DNA of 64,000 nt, taken from the NCBI RefSeq assembly GCF_012986595.1, contig NZ_JAAQYM010000001.1, forward strand, positions 558,001 to 622,000. The letters run 5' to 3'. Made by a program: the position numbers and the translations under genes. Shown here piece by piece: positions 41,505 through 58,374 of this stretch. Under the pieces are notes generated by a model. That model saw nothing but the letters and a program-made list of their open reading frames with translations, did not search any database and was not told the DNA's origin. Numbering within the stretch: the stretch's first letter is position 1; the number at the start of each line of letters is the position of its first letter. The DNA comes from Pseudomonas koreensis (lineage in GTDB: Bacteria; Pseudomonadota; Gammaproteobacteria; Pseudomonadales; Pseudomonadaceae).

Positions 41505-41528
41505 AAAAGGCCCCTTGCGGGCCTTTTT
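41505..41528 (+). terminator. terminator of fdxA
   Basis: AAAAGGCCC / GGGCCTTTT stem with a 5-base loop followed by T, 17 bases after the fdxA stop. Confidence 0.9.
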
Positions 41529-41556
41529 GCTTTTTGGCCTTTGGCTTTTCAAGGGC

Positions 41557-41686
41557 AAAAAAAAGGGGCGGTTTGACCCGCCCACATTTTTTCCCTATTC
41601 CCTGTATTCCTTTTCATCGTCCTGATGAATCGCGTCCTGCGATGTCCATTCCCCTCTTCCGTGAAGGGCGTGTCTGTCCGTCGACA
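41557..41686 (-). ncRNA. rsmZ: RsmZ small regulatory RNA (RsmA/RsmE-sequestering)
   Basis: On the minus strand the ~130-base transcript starts TGTCGACGGACAGACAC and contains nine GGA motifs, several in the loop context CAGGACG or AAGGAAT (e.g. CATCGCAGGACGCG, TCATCAGGACGATGA, ACAGGGAATAGGGA). It ends in a GGGCGG ... CCGCCC hairpin plus eight T. Position between fdxA and rpoS and the sequence match Pseudomonas RsmZ. RsmZ titrates RsmA/RsmE and so activates secondary metabolism and exoproduct translation under GacS/GacA control. Confidence 0.95.
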
Positions 41687-41694
41687 CAGTGCTG

Positions 41695-41722
41695 ATACTA
41701 AAGAGTTCCCCGGCGAGAGCAA
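41695..41722 (-). promoter_or_regulatory. predicted rsmZ core promoter
   Basis: TTGCTC (41722-41717) and TAGTAT (41700-41695) are 16 bases apart on the minus strand, ending nine bases before the predicted RsmZ 5' end. The A/T-rich tract at 41758-41800 just upstream could bind IHF or MvaT-type proteins. Confidence 0.6.
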
Positions 41723-41858
41723 TCGACCCTGACGGGCGAAAAACGCTGTAATAAGCACTTCACATTAAAAAATAAGCTTATAAATCAGTTATTTAATCGT
41801 CAGCGCCAAACATAATCGACGTCTGCCGTCTTGCAAAAATAGGGAATTCTTACGACAG

Positions 41859-41876
41859 AGTAAGCCAAGGCTTACA
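41859..41876 (-). promoter_or_regulatory. GacA upstream activating sequence of rsmZ
   Basis: TGTAAGCCTTGGCTTACT matches the GacA box TGTAAG-N6-CTTACA at 11 of 12 defined positions. It lies about 175-190 bases upstream of the predicted rsmZ start, the usual distance. Confidence 0.9.
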
Positions 41877-41928
41877 CCGCGAGACTACAAACGATGGAAG
41901 TGCCGACCGTACGTCCGACAATGAACTT

Positions 41929-42029
41929 TGTGGCGAAGGAGTTTGCTCCCGCCGGACTGCGCAGCAGGCCCTGTTCGAGATAAAAGCGGGGCACTTCGTA
42001 CCCCGGCGGGAGCGAGCTCCCTCGCCACA
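41929..42029. repeat. REP-type inverted repeat of a second family
   Basis: TGTGGCGAAGGAGTTTGCTC with GAGCGAGCTCCCTCGCCACA as its inverted partner flank about 60 bases that are themselves partly palindromic (GCGGGGCAC ... CCCCGGC). The unit differs from the TGTAGGAG REPINs elsewhere in the window. Confidence 0.8.
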
Positions 42030-42060
42030 AGGAATTCCATTCCGTGCTCGAGCAGGCAAC

Positions 42061-42089
42061 AAAAAGCCCCGAACCAGTCGGGGCTTTTT
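42061..42089 (-). terminator. terminator of rpoS
   Basis: AAAAAGCCCCGA / TCGGGGCTTTTT stem, 22 bases after the rpoS stop on the minus strand. Confidence 0.88.
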
Positions 42090-42110
42090 ATGGGCGGTCG
42101 TCAGAGGTGC

Positions 42111-43121
42111 TTACTGAAACAGCGACTCGCTCGACAGGCCATTCTTCTCGAGAATTTCACGAAGGCGCTTGAGGCCCTCCACCTGGATCTGCCGCACCCG
42201 TTCCCGGGTCAGGCCGATCTCCAGGCCTACATCCTCCAGCGTGCTGCTCTCATGGCCGCGCAGGCCGAAGCGGCGTACGACCACCTCGCGCTGCTTGTCG
42301 GTCAGTTCCGAGAGCCATTGATCGATGCTCTGCGACAGATCGTCATCCTGCAGCAGTTCGCATGGATCGGTCGGACGGTCATCCGTCAGGGTGTCCAACA
42401 GGGTTTTATCCGAATCCGGACCCAGCGAGACGTCGACCGAAGAAACGCGTTCGTTCAGGCCGAGCATGCGCTTGACCTCGCCCACCGGTTTTTCCAGCAG
42501 GTTGGCGATTTCTTCGGGTGAGGGTTCGTGATCGAGCTTTTGCGTCAGCTCCCGCGCAGCCCGCAGGTACACGTTGAGCTCCTTGACCACATGGATCGGC
42601 AATCGGATGGTCCGGGTCTGATTCATGATCGCGCGCTCGATGGTCTGACGAATCCACCAGGTCGCGTAGGTCGAGAAACGGAAGCCGCGCTCAGGGTCGA
42701 ACTTTTCCACCGCGCGGATCAAGCCGAGGTTGCCCTCTTCGATCAGATCCAGCAGCGACAGCCCCCGATTGACATAACGCCGGGCGATCTTCACGACCAG
42801 CCGCAGGTTACTTTCAATCATGCGCTTGCGCCCGGCAGGGTCGCCACTTTGCGACAGACGCGCAAAATGAACTTCTTCCTCCGGGGAGAGCAGTGGGGAA
42901 AAGCCGATTTCGTTGAGGTACAGCTGCGTGGCATCGAGTGCCCGAGTGTAGTCGATGTACTTGTGTTGTTTAAGTGAAGCGGAGTGTTTGGATTTGGAAC
43001 GAACGGAAGGTGGAGCAGCCCCTTCATCATTCGACATCGAAGATTCCGAATCGATGCCGGTCTCCATAAGGAGAACCTCATCGTCGATGTCAAACTCCGG
43101 CACTTCTTTACTGAGAGCCAT
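42111..43121 (-). CDS. rpoS: RNA polymerase sigma factor RpoS
   Basis: The 336-residue protein has [20 protein letters not shown] (region 1.2), [20 protein letters not shown] and [17 protein letters not shown] (region 2), and a C-terminal [20 protein letters not shown] helix-turn-helix (region 4). It is the stationary-phase and stress sigma factor. In related bacteria its main promoter lies inside the upstream nlpD gene. It ends just before a terminator; rsmZ and the GacA box are immediately beyond. Confidence 0.98.
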   Translation of the reverse strand: MALSKEVPEFDIDDEVLLMETGIDSESSMSNDEGAAPPSVRSKSKHSASLKQHKYIDYTRALDATQLYLNEIGFSPLLSPEEEVHFARLSQSGDPAGRKRMIESNLRLVVKIARRYVNRGLSLLDLIEEGNLGLIRAVEKFDPERGFRFSTYATWWIRQTIERAIMNQTRTIRLPIHVVKELNVYLRAARELTQKLDHEPSPEEIANLLEKPVGEVKRMLGLNERVSSVDVSLGPDSDKTLLDTLTDDRPTDPCELLQDDDLSQSIDQWLSELTDKQREVVVRRFGLRGHESSTLEDVGLEIGLTRERVRQIQVEGLKRLREILEKNGLSSESLFQ

Positions 43122-43226
43122 TGTTATAGTCCTTTGGTGAGTTCGACCCCAAGCTCAAGCGACGCCTTTATCCTTGGCAGCGCTGGAGCCTGTCCCCTCT
43201 ACGCGACGGAACAGGCTGGCCTCAAA

Positions 43227-44105
43227 TCAACGTTTGGGCAGGAACTGCAGCGGATCTACAGGTTTACCTTGGCGGCGAATCTCAAAATGCAGTTTCACCC
43301 GGTCTGTACCCGTTGACCCCATTTCGGCAATTGTCTGTCCGACCTTGACCTGCTGCCCCTCCCGTACCAACAGCCTGCGGTTATGTCCGTAGGCACTGAC
43401 GTAGGTTTCGCTGTGTTTGATGATGACTAATTCGCCGTAGCCCCTTAAGCCACTCCCGGCGTAAACCACCGTCCCATCAGACGCAGCTAAAACAGGCTGT
43501 CCCAAATCTCCGGCGATATCAATTCCTTTATTCAAACTACCGTTTGAAGAGAATTTTCCAATCAGAATGCCATTAGATGGCCATCCCCAGCCGGTCGGGG
43601 CTGGTCCCGGTGGAGGCAGTGGAGCCGCGGTCGATTTGTTGGCGACGGACGGTGCAGCCCCCGCAGAACCGGCACCGGAACCGGTCACCGTGGTGGTCGT
43701 CGTGCCATTTGCCTGGCGCCGGATTACCGTGGTTTTGCTCGACGAAGACGGCGAGGAGCTGCTGCTGGCTACTGCTGCGGGTGTTGAACCGCTACGACCA
43801 TCGAAGCGAATTGTCTGACCCGGATGGATCGTATACGGCGTAGGAATATTGTTCCGCGCCGCGAGGGCTTTGTAGTCCCAGCCGTAGCGAAAAGCGATGG
43901 AAAACAGCGTATCGCCCGGACGGACTACATACTGCCCGGTCGTGACGGCCGGACGCTGGGCCGCCGCGTTGTTGCGATCGACCACGCGCACGTTACTCGA
44001 CTTGGTGCTGGAGCAACCGACCAGCAAGGTGCTCAATACAAGGCCAGTCACCAGGCGCTGAAAGCTCGTGTTACCCATACGCTGCGCAATGACTGTGAGA
44101 CTCAC
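43227..44105 (-). CDS. nlpD: NlpD-type LysM/M23 lipoprotein, amidase activator
   Basis: The 292-residue protein starts at GTG 44103-44105 (AGGGAG upstream), has a lipobox LLVGC with Cys31, a LysM domain (YVVRPGDTLFSIAFRYGWDY), a Ser/Thr linker and a C-terminal M23 fold. In the M23 part the usual zinc ligands are changed (NKGIDIAG for HxGxD, HFEIR for HxH), so it is probably a non-catalytic activator of the septal amidase AmiC, as NlpD. Upstream ATG 44225 gives no signal peptide. Confidence 0.93.
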   Translation of the reverse strand: MSLTVIAQRMGNTSFQRLVTGLVLSTLLVGCSSTKSSNVRVVDRNNAAAQRPAVTTGQYVVRPGDTLFSIAFRYGWDYKALAARNNIPTPYTIHPGQTIRFDGRSGSTPAAVASSSSSPSSSSKTTVIRRQANGTTTTTVTGSGAGSAGAAPSVANKSTAAPLPPPGPAPTGWGWPSNGILIGKFSSNGSLNKGIDIAGDLGQPVLAASDGTVVYAGSGLRGYGELVIIKHSETYVSAYGHNRRLLVREGQQVKVGQTIAEMGSTGTDRVKLHFEIRRQGKPVDPLQFLPKR

Positions 44106-44317
44106 CCGCCGCTCCCTTTGTGGTGGCTGAAATATGTGGAATGCCGTATTGCGGCACGTAGTGTCGCAAGTATAACGGGCCGAACAGGCTTTACCGTTAA
44201 AGATGCGAAAACGCTTCACGCACACGTTTGCCCGTGGACAATTCGTTGCGTTTAAACCCTCGCTGCCGGTGTAAGACCGAGTCCTGCGAAAGGAATTCAG
44301 CGCCGCTGAACAAATGC

Positions 44318-45731
<1,414 letters not shown>

Positions 45732-45744
<13 letters not shown>

Positions 45745-46790
45745 GGGCTGTCCGTCTGCCCCACCGGCACCAGATCAACGAGTTCGCGCACCAATACAGT
45801 GGCGAAGCATCCGGCCGGGAGGACGAATTCCAGTTGCAGAATGTCAGGCTGGGGATAATGCCACGACAACCCGCCAATGGGCAGCCGCAGGATGCGACGT
45901 TCGTGGCTCATTCCGGCATTGATCAACCAATCGCGCAGATCCGCTTCACGCTCGGCGATCCCCTGCTCCAGTTCATGGACAGCCCCGGCGGCCGGTGAGT
46001 CACCTTCGCCCCACTGCGGTCCGGTCGGGTGCAGGTCGAGAATCGCCAGGCGCGGATCGCTGCATTCGGCTTCACCGGCCGGGAAAAAACTGCGGCTGTC
46101 GGTGAACGCCAGCAGATCGCCGACCTGCGCCTGCTGCCAGGTGCCGTCGGCAACCCGCGCGGCCAAGACCTGATTGAACAGAAAGCTGCGCGCTGTCGAG
46201 AGCAAGCGCGAGCGCACATTGCGCTGCTCCGGCAACGCCTTGCGCGCCGCCCAGGCACGCGCATCAACGACGTTGCCGCCGTCATGGCCGAAACGCTGGG
46301 CGCCGAAATAATTGGGAATACCTTGTTTGGCGATCAACTGCAGCCGCTGTTCGATCGCTTCCTTGTCGCCGGCGAACTGGGTCAGGCGCAAGGTAAAGCC
46401 ATTGGCCGAATGCGCACCGCGCTGCAGCTTGCGCTTGTGGCGCGTGGTCTTGAGGATCTTCAGCGTGTCGTTTTCCGCCGCCGACAAATCCGGATCAGCC
46501 TTGCCCGGCAGCTGCACGCTGAACCACTGGCGGGTCAGCGCCTGACGATCCTTGAGCCCGGCATAACTGACGGTACGCAGCGACACGCCGGCGGCCTTGG
46601 CAATCCGCCGCGCCGCTTCTTCGGTGTTCAGGCCACGCTTCTCGACCCAGATCCACAGGTGTTCGCCATCGCCGCTAAACGGGATGTCGAGCACTTCATC
46701 GACCTGAAAATCTTCGGCGATGGCTTTCAGTACCGCAGTACCGAGGGGTTCGCCATAGGCGCGCGGGCCGAGCAATTGCAGTTCGTTCAT
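45732..46790 (-). CDS. truD: tRNA pseudouridine(13) synthase TruD
   Basis: The 352-residue protein has [20 protein letters not shown] with the catalytic Asp of TruD, plus [14 protein letters not shown] and a C-terminal [16 protein letters not shown]. It isomerises U13 of tRNA-Glu. It overlaps ispF by four bases and surE by 13. Confidence 0.96.
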
Positions 46791-47260
46791 GCGCGCAGCA
46801 ACAAGGCAACGGAATGCACGGCAATGCCTTCTTCGCGACCGACAAAGCCCAGCTTTTCGGTGGTGGTAGCTTTCACGTTCACTTGGTCCAATTCAACTTG
46901 AAGATCGGCGGCGATCAGCGCGCGCATCGATTCGATATGCGGCGCCATTTTCGGCGCCTGGGCGACGATGGTGTTGTCGACGTTGCCGACTTTCCAGCCC
47001 TTGGCGTGGATCAGCGCGACCACATGCCGCAGCAGTACACGGCTGTCGGCGCCCTTGAATTGCGGGTCGGTGTCCGGAAAGTGTTTGCCGATATCGCCCA
47101 GCGCCGCGGCGCCGAGCAAGGCATCGCTCAAGGCGTGCAGCAGGACGTCACCGTCGGAGTGAGCGAGCAGCCCGAAGCCGTGTGCAATACGCACGCCGCC
47201 CAGAGTAATGAAATCGCCTTCAGCGAAACGGTGCACATCGTAGCCGTGGCCAATACGCAT
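46787..47260 (-). CDS. ispF: 2-C-methyl-D-erythritol 2,4-cyclodiphosphate synthase
   Basis: The 157-residue protein begins [16 protein letters not shown] with the metal ligands Asp8 and His10 and has [17 protein letters not shown] and [13 protein letters not shown]. It makes MEcPP in the MEP isoprenoid pathway; ispD of the same pathway is 3.2 kb away at 50469. It is coupled to truD. Confidence 0.97.
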   Translation of the reverse strand: MRIGHGYDVHRFAEGDFITLGGVRIAHGFGLLAHSDGDVLLHALSDALLGAAALGDIGKHFPDTDPQFKGADSRVLLRHVVALIHAKGWKVGNVDNTIVAQAPKMAPHIESMRALIAADLQVELDQVNVKATTTEKLGFVGREEGIAVHSVALLLRA

Positions 47261-47262
47261 AA

Positions 47263-47294
47263 AAAAAACGCCCCGATTTTTGTCAGGGCGTGAT
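47263..47294 (-). terminator. terminator of the adhC-fghA pair
   Basis: On the minus strand a GCCCTGA ... TCGGGGC stem around AAAAA is followed by TTTTTTTT. It lies between the fghA stop (47315) and the ispF start. Confidence 0.8.
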
Positions 47295-47314
47295 TCTACC
47301 CGCTTTGTCAGGCA

Positions 47315-48160
47315 TTAGGCGCCTAGAGCGCGTGCGTGATGCTGCAAGTGGTCGTCTATGAAGCTCGCGATGAAGAAATAGCTGTGGTCGTAGCCCGGTT
47401 GCAGGCGCAACGTCAGCGGATGACCAGCTTGTTTTGCCGCTTGTTGCAGCGCTTCAGGTTTGAGTTGGGTGGAGAGGAAATCGTCGCGATCACCCTGATC
47501 GACCAGCAACGGCAGTTTCTCGTCGGCTTCCGCGATCAGTGCGCAGGCATCCCATTCTTTCCATTTCGAACGGTCTTCGCCCAGGTAACGGGAAAAGGCT
47601 TTCTGGCCCCACGGGCAATCCATCGGATTGTTGATCGGCGAGAACGCCGACACCGACTGATAACGCCCCGGATTGCGCAGCGCACAGACCAACGCCCCGT
47701 GGCCGCCCATGGAGTGGCCGCTGATGCTGCGCTTGTCCGACGCCGGAAAATGCGCTTCAACCAGTGAAGGCAATTCCTGCACGACGTAGTCATGCATCCG
47801 ATAGTGCCGCGACCACGGTTCCTGCGTGGCATTCAGATAGAACCCGGCACCGAGGCCGAAATCCCAGGCCCCGTCAGGGTCACCCGGTACATCCGGGCCG
47901 CGCGGACTGGTGTCCGGTGCCACGATGATCAGGCCGAGCTCGGCCGCCATGCGCATGGCGCCGGCCTTCTGCATGAAGTTCTCGTCGGTGCAGGTCAGCC
48001 CCGACAACCAGTACAGCACCGGCAACTTGCCGCCCTGCTCTGCCTGCGGCGGCAGATACACAGCGAACACCATGTCGCAGCCGAGCACCTCGGAGCGATG
48101 GCGATAACGCTTGTGCCAACCGCCGAAACTTTTCTGACAGGAGATGTTTTCCAGGCTCAT
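47315..48160 (-). CDS. fghA: S-formylglutathione hydrolase
   Basis: The 281-residue protein has the nucleophile elbow [11 protein letters not shown], the [17 protein letters not shown] oxyanion segment and a C-terminal [16 protein letters not shown] with the catalytic His, all standard for esterase-D-family FghA. It hydrolyses S-formylglutathione to formate and glutathione, completing formaldehyde detoxification after AdhC. It follows adhC on the same strand. Confidence 0.97.
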   Translation of the reverse strand: MSLENISCQKSFGGWHKRYRHRSEVLGCDMVFAVYLPPQAEQGGKLPVLYWLSGLTCTDENFMQKAGAMRMAAELGLIIVAPDTSPRGPDVPGDPDGAWDFGLGAGFYLNATQEPWSRHYRMHDYVVQELPSLVEAHFPASDKRSISGHSMGGHGALVCALRNPGRYQSVSAFSPINNPMDCPWGQKAFSRYLGEDRSKWKEWDACALIAEADEKLPLLVDQGDRDDFLSTQLKPEALQQAAKQAGHPLTLRLQPGYDHSYFFIASFIDDHLQHHARALGA

Positions 48161-48225
48161 GTAAAGACTCCTACGCGGCCACGGCTAAAAGCTTTCAACA
48201 CTTGTAGCCGTGGCGTCGCGATTGA

Positions 48226-50351
<2,126 letters not shown>

Positions 50352-50371
50352 GTATTGGGTTGGCTGTAAAT

Positions 50372-50446
50372 GCGCTATCGCGAGCAGGTTCACTCCTACA
50401 GGGGAACGCATTTCAAAATGTAGGAGTGAGCCTGCTCGCGATTGCG
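50372..50446. repeat. REPIN in the opposite arrangement
   Basis: Here the order is CGCGAGCAGG...CTCCTACA first and TGTAGGAGTGAGCCTGCTCG second, 28 bases apart, so the copies face the other way round compared with 16983, 24394 and 29133. It lies between gfnR and ispD. Confidence 0.88.
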
Positions 50447-50468
50447 ATTCAACAGGCACCACAGAAAT

Positions 50469-51176
50469 TCAGCGGCGGTTAGCCCAGCGTTGACGCAACC
50501 ACTCCAGGTCTTCCGGCCGGGTGACCTTGAGGTTGTCCGCCCGCCCTTCGATCAGACGTGGCGCCAGACCGGCCCACTCCATCGCTGAAGCTTCATCAGT
50601 GATTACCGCATCCGCCACCAGACTGTCAGCCAACGCTCGATGCAAGGCACCGAGGCGGAACATCTGCGGCGTATAGGCTTGCCAGATCACGCTGCGATCT
50701 ACGGTTTCGACCACACGACCGTGCTTGTCGACGCGCTTGAGCGTGTCGCGTGCCGGCACAGCGAGCAGACCGCCTACCGGATCATTCGCCAGCTCAGCCA
50801 GCAGCTTATCGAGATCGTCGCGACTCAGATTGGGCCGTGCCGCATCGTGCACCAGCACCCAGTCTTCGTCATCGGCACCTTGCGCATGCAGATGCAGCAA
50901 GGCGTTGAGCACCGACCCGGAGCGCTCCGAGCCGCCCTCGACGCGCTGAATCCGCGAATCGCTGGCGCACGCCAGGTTCGGCCAATACGGATCATCAACA
51001 GCCAGACTGACCACCAACCCCTTGAGGCGCGGGTGATCGAGGAAACAGCCGAGGCTGTGTTCGAGAATTGTGCGCCCGCCCAGTCGCAGGTATTGCTTGG
51101 GACGGTCCGCGGCCATTCGGGCACCAACGCCCGCGGCAGGAATCACGGCCCAGAAGGCCGGCAGGGAATCGATCAT
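50469..51176 (-). CDS. ispD: 2-C-methyl-D-erythritol 4-phosphate cytidylyltransferase
   Basis: The 235-residue protein has AVIPAAGVGARMAADRPKQY (CTP-binding loop) and VLVHDAARPNLS, then AYTPQMFRLGALHRAL and TDEASAMEWAG, the IspD signature. It is the third step of the MEP isoprenoid pathway. It overlaps ftsB by four bases. Confidence 0.97.
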   Translation of the reverse strand: MIDSLPAFWAVIPAAGVGARMAADRPKQYLRLGGRTILEHSLGCFLDHPRLKGLVVSLAVDDPYWPNLACASDSRIQRVEGGSERSGSVLNALLHLHAQGADDEDWVLVHDAARPNLSRDDLDKLLAELANDPVGGLLAVPARDTLKRVDKHGRVVETVDRSVIWQAYTPQMFRLGALHRALADSLVADAVITDEASAMEWAGLAPRLIEGRADNLKVTRPEDLEWLRQRWANRR

Positions 51177-51451
51177 TGGGCCAGCTGGTAAAGGGTTTCA
51201 CCGTCCTTGACCATGCCCAGCTCGTGACGAGCCCGTTCTTCAACGGTCTCCATGCCTTTCTTCAGCTCGCTGACTTCAGCGTCCATCACCCGATTGCGCT
51301 CCAGCAAGCCTTCGTTCTCGGCGTGCTGATCAGCAATCTGCTGCTTCAGCTCGGCGACCTGCGCCAGACTGCCATTGCCCACCCACAGGCGGTACTGCAG
51401 ACCGGCCAGCAGCAAGAGCAAAACGAGAAACAACCAGTAAGGACTGCGCAT
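51173..51451 (-). CDS. ftsB: cell division protein FtsB
   Basis: The 92-residue protein has one N-terminal transmembrane helix (about residues 4-18, PYWLFLVLLLLLAGLQ) and a leucine/valine coiled coil (LAQVAELKQQIADQHAENEG) followed by ERARHELGMVKDGETLY. It forms the FtsQLB divisome complex. The eno-ftsB-ispD order is conserved in gammaproteobacteria. Confidence 0.95.
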   Translation of the reverse strand: MRSPYWLFLVLLLLLAGLQYRLWVGNGSLAQVAELKQQIADQHAENEGLLERNRVMDAEVSELKKGMETVEERARHELGMVKDGETLYQLAQ

Positions 51452-51622
51452 CGAATATCAGGTATCCAGTGAAAAAAGACAGCCACGCGAAAACTTTGAA
51501 ACGTCTGATAGCACGAAGCCTGGAAGATCCAGGCTTGTGCATGTAAGGCATCAGATTAGTGGCAAATCCATCGCTGTCACGACTTTTCCGACACAATCCG
51601 GTGTCTTTTTAACATCTACTGC

Positions 51623-53050
<1,428 letters not shown>

Positions 53051-53068
53051 TTACCGGAGAAATGAGGT

Positions 53069-55826
<2,758 letters not shown>

Positions 55827-57155
55827 TCATCTCAAACCTTGATCTTCGTCTGTTGGCTGCCAATGCAATTTCCAGGCGTGTGGCCCATGCCCGTCAAGGC
55901 CCGGCAGGTTCGCCACGGCGAGCAATTCGGCGCCGCGAAACAGCAGCGGCAATCTGCCACGGACGAACGCCGGCACCGCGCGCTCATTGAGCAGGCGCTT
56001 GAGATCGCGGTGGCCGCGCTCTGCCAGATGCATCACTTCGCCGCCCTGCCGATAGCGAATCTGCAACGGCCCGACGGGAGTCTGCCCGCTGAACATGACA
56101 CGCCCGTTATTCGGCAGGCGTAGCGCTGTCGACGGGTCATGCCACTCGACACCGAGCGCTGGCGCGTGCAGCCAGTCGCCACTCAGCCACCATATCCGGC
56201 CGGCGCTGCGATGCAACTCGCCATCGGCCAGACGCCAGACCGGGGACGCATCGCTGGCGGCGTCGCACACGCTTGTCCAACCCGACCAATGGTCAGTGTC
56301 CGGCAGTCGGGTCAGGGGTTCGAGCCAATGGCTGAGCGCATTGCGCTGACGAGCGGCGGACAGGGTGGCCAGCGGCGCCAGTTCCAGTGACGGCAGGCCG
56401 AGCCATTGGAACTCGCCAGGCGTGGCGGCTTGCGCCAGATCGATTTGCGCCAGCTCGTCGAGCAGGCCTTGCGCCTCGCGCAGATGCGCCGCACTACGGG
56501 CCATGCTCGTCTGCGCCTGCGGCCAGCGCTCGGCCAACCGAGGCAGCACCTGATGACGCAGGTAATTGCGCGAGAACTGCCGATCTTCGTTCGACGGATC
56601 TTCGATCCAGCGCAACTGATGCGCGCCAGCGTAAGCCTGAAGTTCGGCACGCGTGACGTCGAGCAATGGCCGCAGCAGCGTGCCCTGCCCCAACGGGCGC
56701 TGCGTCGGCATCGCCGAAAGTCCGCGAACGCCGGCACCGCGCATCAAGCGAAACAGCAGGGTTTCGGCCTGATCATCACGGTGCTGCCCGGTCAGCAGCA
56801 GGTCCCCCGTCCCGATCAGCGAGGTGAACGCCGCATAACGCGCCTCCCGCGCCGCCCGCTCCAGGCTGGCGCCGGGTTGCACCTTCACCCGAACGACCTG
56901 CAATGGGACGCCCAGCGCATCGCAGACCGACTGACAATGCGCCGGCCACGCATCAGCCGCAGCCTGGAGGCCGTGATGGATATGGATGGCGCTGATCGCA
57001 GGGAGTGATTCGGTTTTTGCCAGATCGGCAAGCAGGTGCAGCAGGACGGTGGAATCGAGACCACCGGAAAACGCGATGCGCCAATGAGCGGCGTCGCGCC
57101 AAGGCTCAAGGTTGCGCAAAAGCCGTGAGGGCAAATCAATCATGGACTGACTCAT
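55827..57155 (-). CDS. tilS: tRNA(Ile)-lysidine synthase
   Basis: The 442-residue protein has the PP-loop FSGGLDSTVLLHLLADLA and HGLQAAADAW, followed by the TilS core TGQHRDDQAETLLFRLMRGA. It changes C34 of the AUA-reading tRNA-Ile to lysidine. The start is just before a REPIN at 57180. Confidence 0.96.
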   Translation of the reverse strand: MSQSMIDLPSRLLRNLEPWRDAAHWRIAFSGGLDSTVLLHLLADLAKTESLPAISAIHIHHGLQAAADAWPAHCQSVCDALGVPLQVVRVKVQPGASLERAAREARYAAFTSLIGTGDLLLTGQHRDDQAETLLFRLMRGAGVRGLSAMPTQRPLGQGTLLRPLLDVTRAELQAYAGAHQLRWIEDPSNEDRQFSRNYLRHQVLPRLAERWPQAQTSMARSAAHLREAQGLLDELAQIDLAQAATPGEFQWLGLPSLELAPLATLSAARQRNALSHWLEPLTRLPDTDHWSGWTSVCDAASDASPVWRLADGELHRSAGRIWWLSGDWLHAPALGVEWHDPSTALRLPNNGRVMFSGQTPVGPLQIRYRQGGEVMHLAERGHRDLKRLLNERAVPAFVRGRLPLLFRGAELLAVANLPGLDGHGPHAWKLHWQPTDEDQGLR

Positions 57156-57179
57156 ACCTTTCTCTTTGCCCCAAACAAC

Positions 57180-57269
57180 TGTGGGAGCGAGCCTGCTCGC
57201 GAAGACGGTTTAACATTCAACTCATTCGTCGAGTGTTATACCGCTTTCGCGAGCAGGCTCGCTCCCACA
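57180..57269. repeat. REPIN between tilS and accA
   Basis: TGTGGGAGCGAGCCTGCTCG and its inverted partner CGAGCAGGCTCGCTCCCACA flank about 50 bases, between the tilS start and accA stop. Confidence 0.92.
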
Positions 57270-57287
57270 TGGGTATTGCGCTTCGAC

Positions 57288-58235
57288 TTAGAGACCGTAG
57301 CTCATCAGTCGATCATAACGGCGCTTGAGCAGCGCTTCGTTGTCGAACTTCTTCAGCATCGCCAGTTGCGAGCTCAGCTCGGCACGGATCGAAGCTGCGG
57401 CAGCGGCCGGGTCACGGTGGGCGCCGCCCAGTGGCTCGCCAATCACCTTATCGACGATACCCAGGCCTTTCAGGCGCTCGGCGGTGATGCCCATCGCCTC
57501 GGCAGCGTCCGGCGCCTTCTCGGCGGTTTTCCACAGAATCGAAGCGCAACCTTCCGGCGAGATCACCGCGTAGGTCGAGTATTGCAGCATGTTCAGCTGG
57601 TCGCAGACGCCGATGGCCAGTGCACCACCGGAACCACCCTCACCGATAACGGTGGCGATGATCGGGGTCTTCAGGCGCGACATCACGCGCAGGTTCCAGG
57701 CGATGGCTTCGCTCTGGTTGCGCTCTTCAGCGTCAATCCCAGGGTAGGCACCCGGGGTGTCGATGAAGGTCAGGATCGGCATCTTGAAGCGCTCGGCCAT
57801 CTCCATCAGACGGCAGGCCTTGCGGTAGCCTTCCGGACGCGGCATGCCGAAGTTGCGGCGCACCTTCTCGCGTACTTCACGGCCTTTCTGGTGACCGATG
57901 ATCATCACTGGCTGATCTTCCAGACGTGCCACGCCGCCAACAATGGCCGCGTCGTCGGAGAAGTGACGGTCGCCGTGCAGTTCGTCGAACTCGGTGAAGA
58001 TGTGCTCGATGTAGTCGAGGGTGTACGGGCGTTTCGGGTGACGCGCCAGACGAGCGATCTGCCAGCTGGTCAGCTTGCCGAAGATGTCTTCGGTCAGCGT
58101 GCGGCTCTTGTCCTGCAGGCGGGAGATCTCATCGCCGATATTCAGCGAATTGTCATTACCGACCAAGCGCAACTCTTCGATCTTGGCTTGCAGGTCGGCG
58201 ATCGGCTGTTCGAAATCTAGAAAATTCGGGTTCAT
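57288..58235 (-). CDS. accA: acetyl-CoA carboxylase carboxyltransferase subunit alpha
   Basis: The 315-residue protein begins [20 protein letters not shown] and has [20 protein letters not shown] and [20 protein letters not shown], the carboxyltransferase alpha signature. It provides malonyl-CoA for fatty-acid synthesis. It is downstream of dnaE, as in E. coli and Pseudomonas. Confidence 0.98.
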   Translation of the reverse strand: MNPNFLDFEQPIADLQAKIEELRLVGNDNSLNIGDEISRLQDKSRTLTEDIFGKLTSWQIARLARHPKRPYTLDYIEHIFTEFDELHGDRHFSDDAAIVGGVARLEDQPVMIIGHQKGREVREKVRRNFGMPRPEGYRKACRLMEMAERFKMPILTFIDTPGAYPGIDAEERNQSEAIAWNLRVMSRLKTPIIATVIGEGGSGGALAIGVCDQLNMLQYSTYAVISPEGCASILWKTAEKAPDAAEAMGITAERLKGLGIVDKVIGEPLGGAHRDPAAAAASIRAELSSQLAMLKKFDNEALLKRRYDRLMSYGL

Positions 58236-58374
58236 AGGCGTCCGTCTTGGGTCGTGTCCCAAATGAGCTTGGGCCGGCCGGTTGTCTATTCGCGCCCTAC
58301 CTTAAGGGAGAGGCGCGCTGAGGTCGAGATTAAAAATTCAGGTTGCGGGCAAGCGCAATGATGGCACCTGCCGG

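Noticed and set aside
41549..41758. 69-codon minus-strand frame
   Set aside because: It coincides with the rsmZ small RNA and its terminator.
51511..51540. Hairpin GCACGAAGCCTGG / CCAGGCTTGTGC as an intrinsic terminator upstream of ftsB
   Set aside because: It has no T-run on the minus strand, and transcription from eno to ftsB-ispD is expected to continue.
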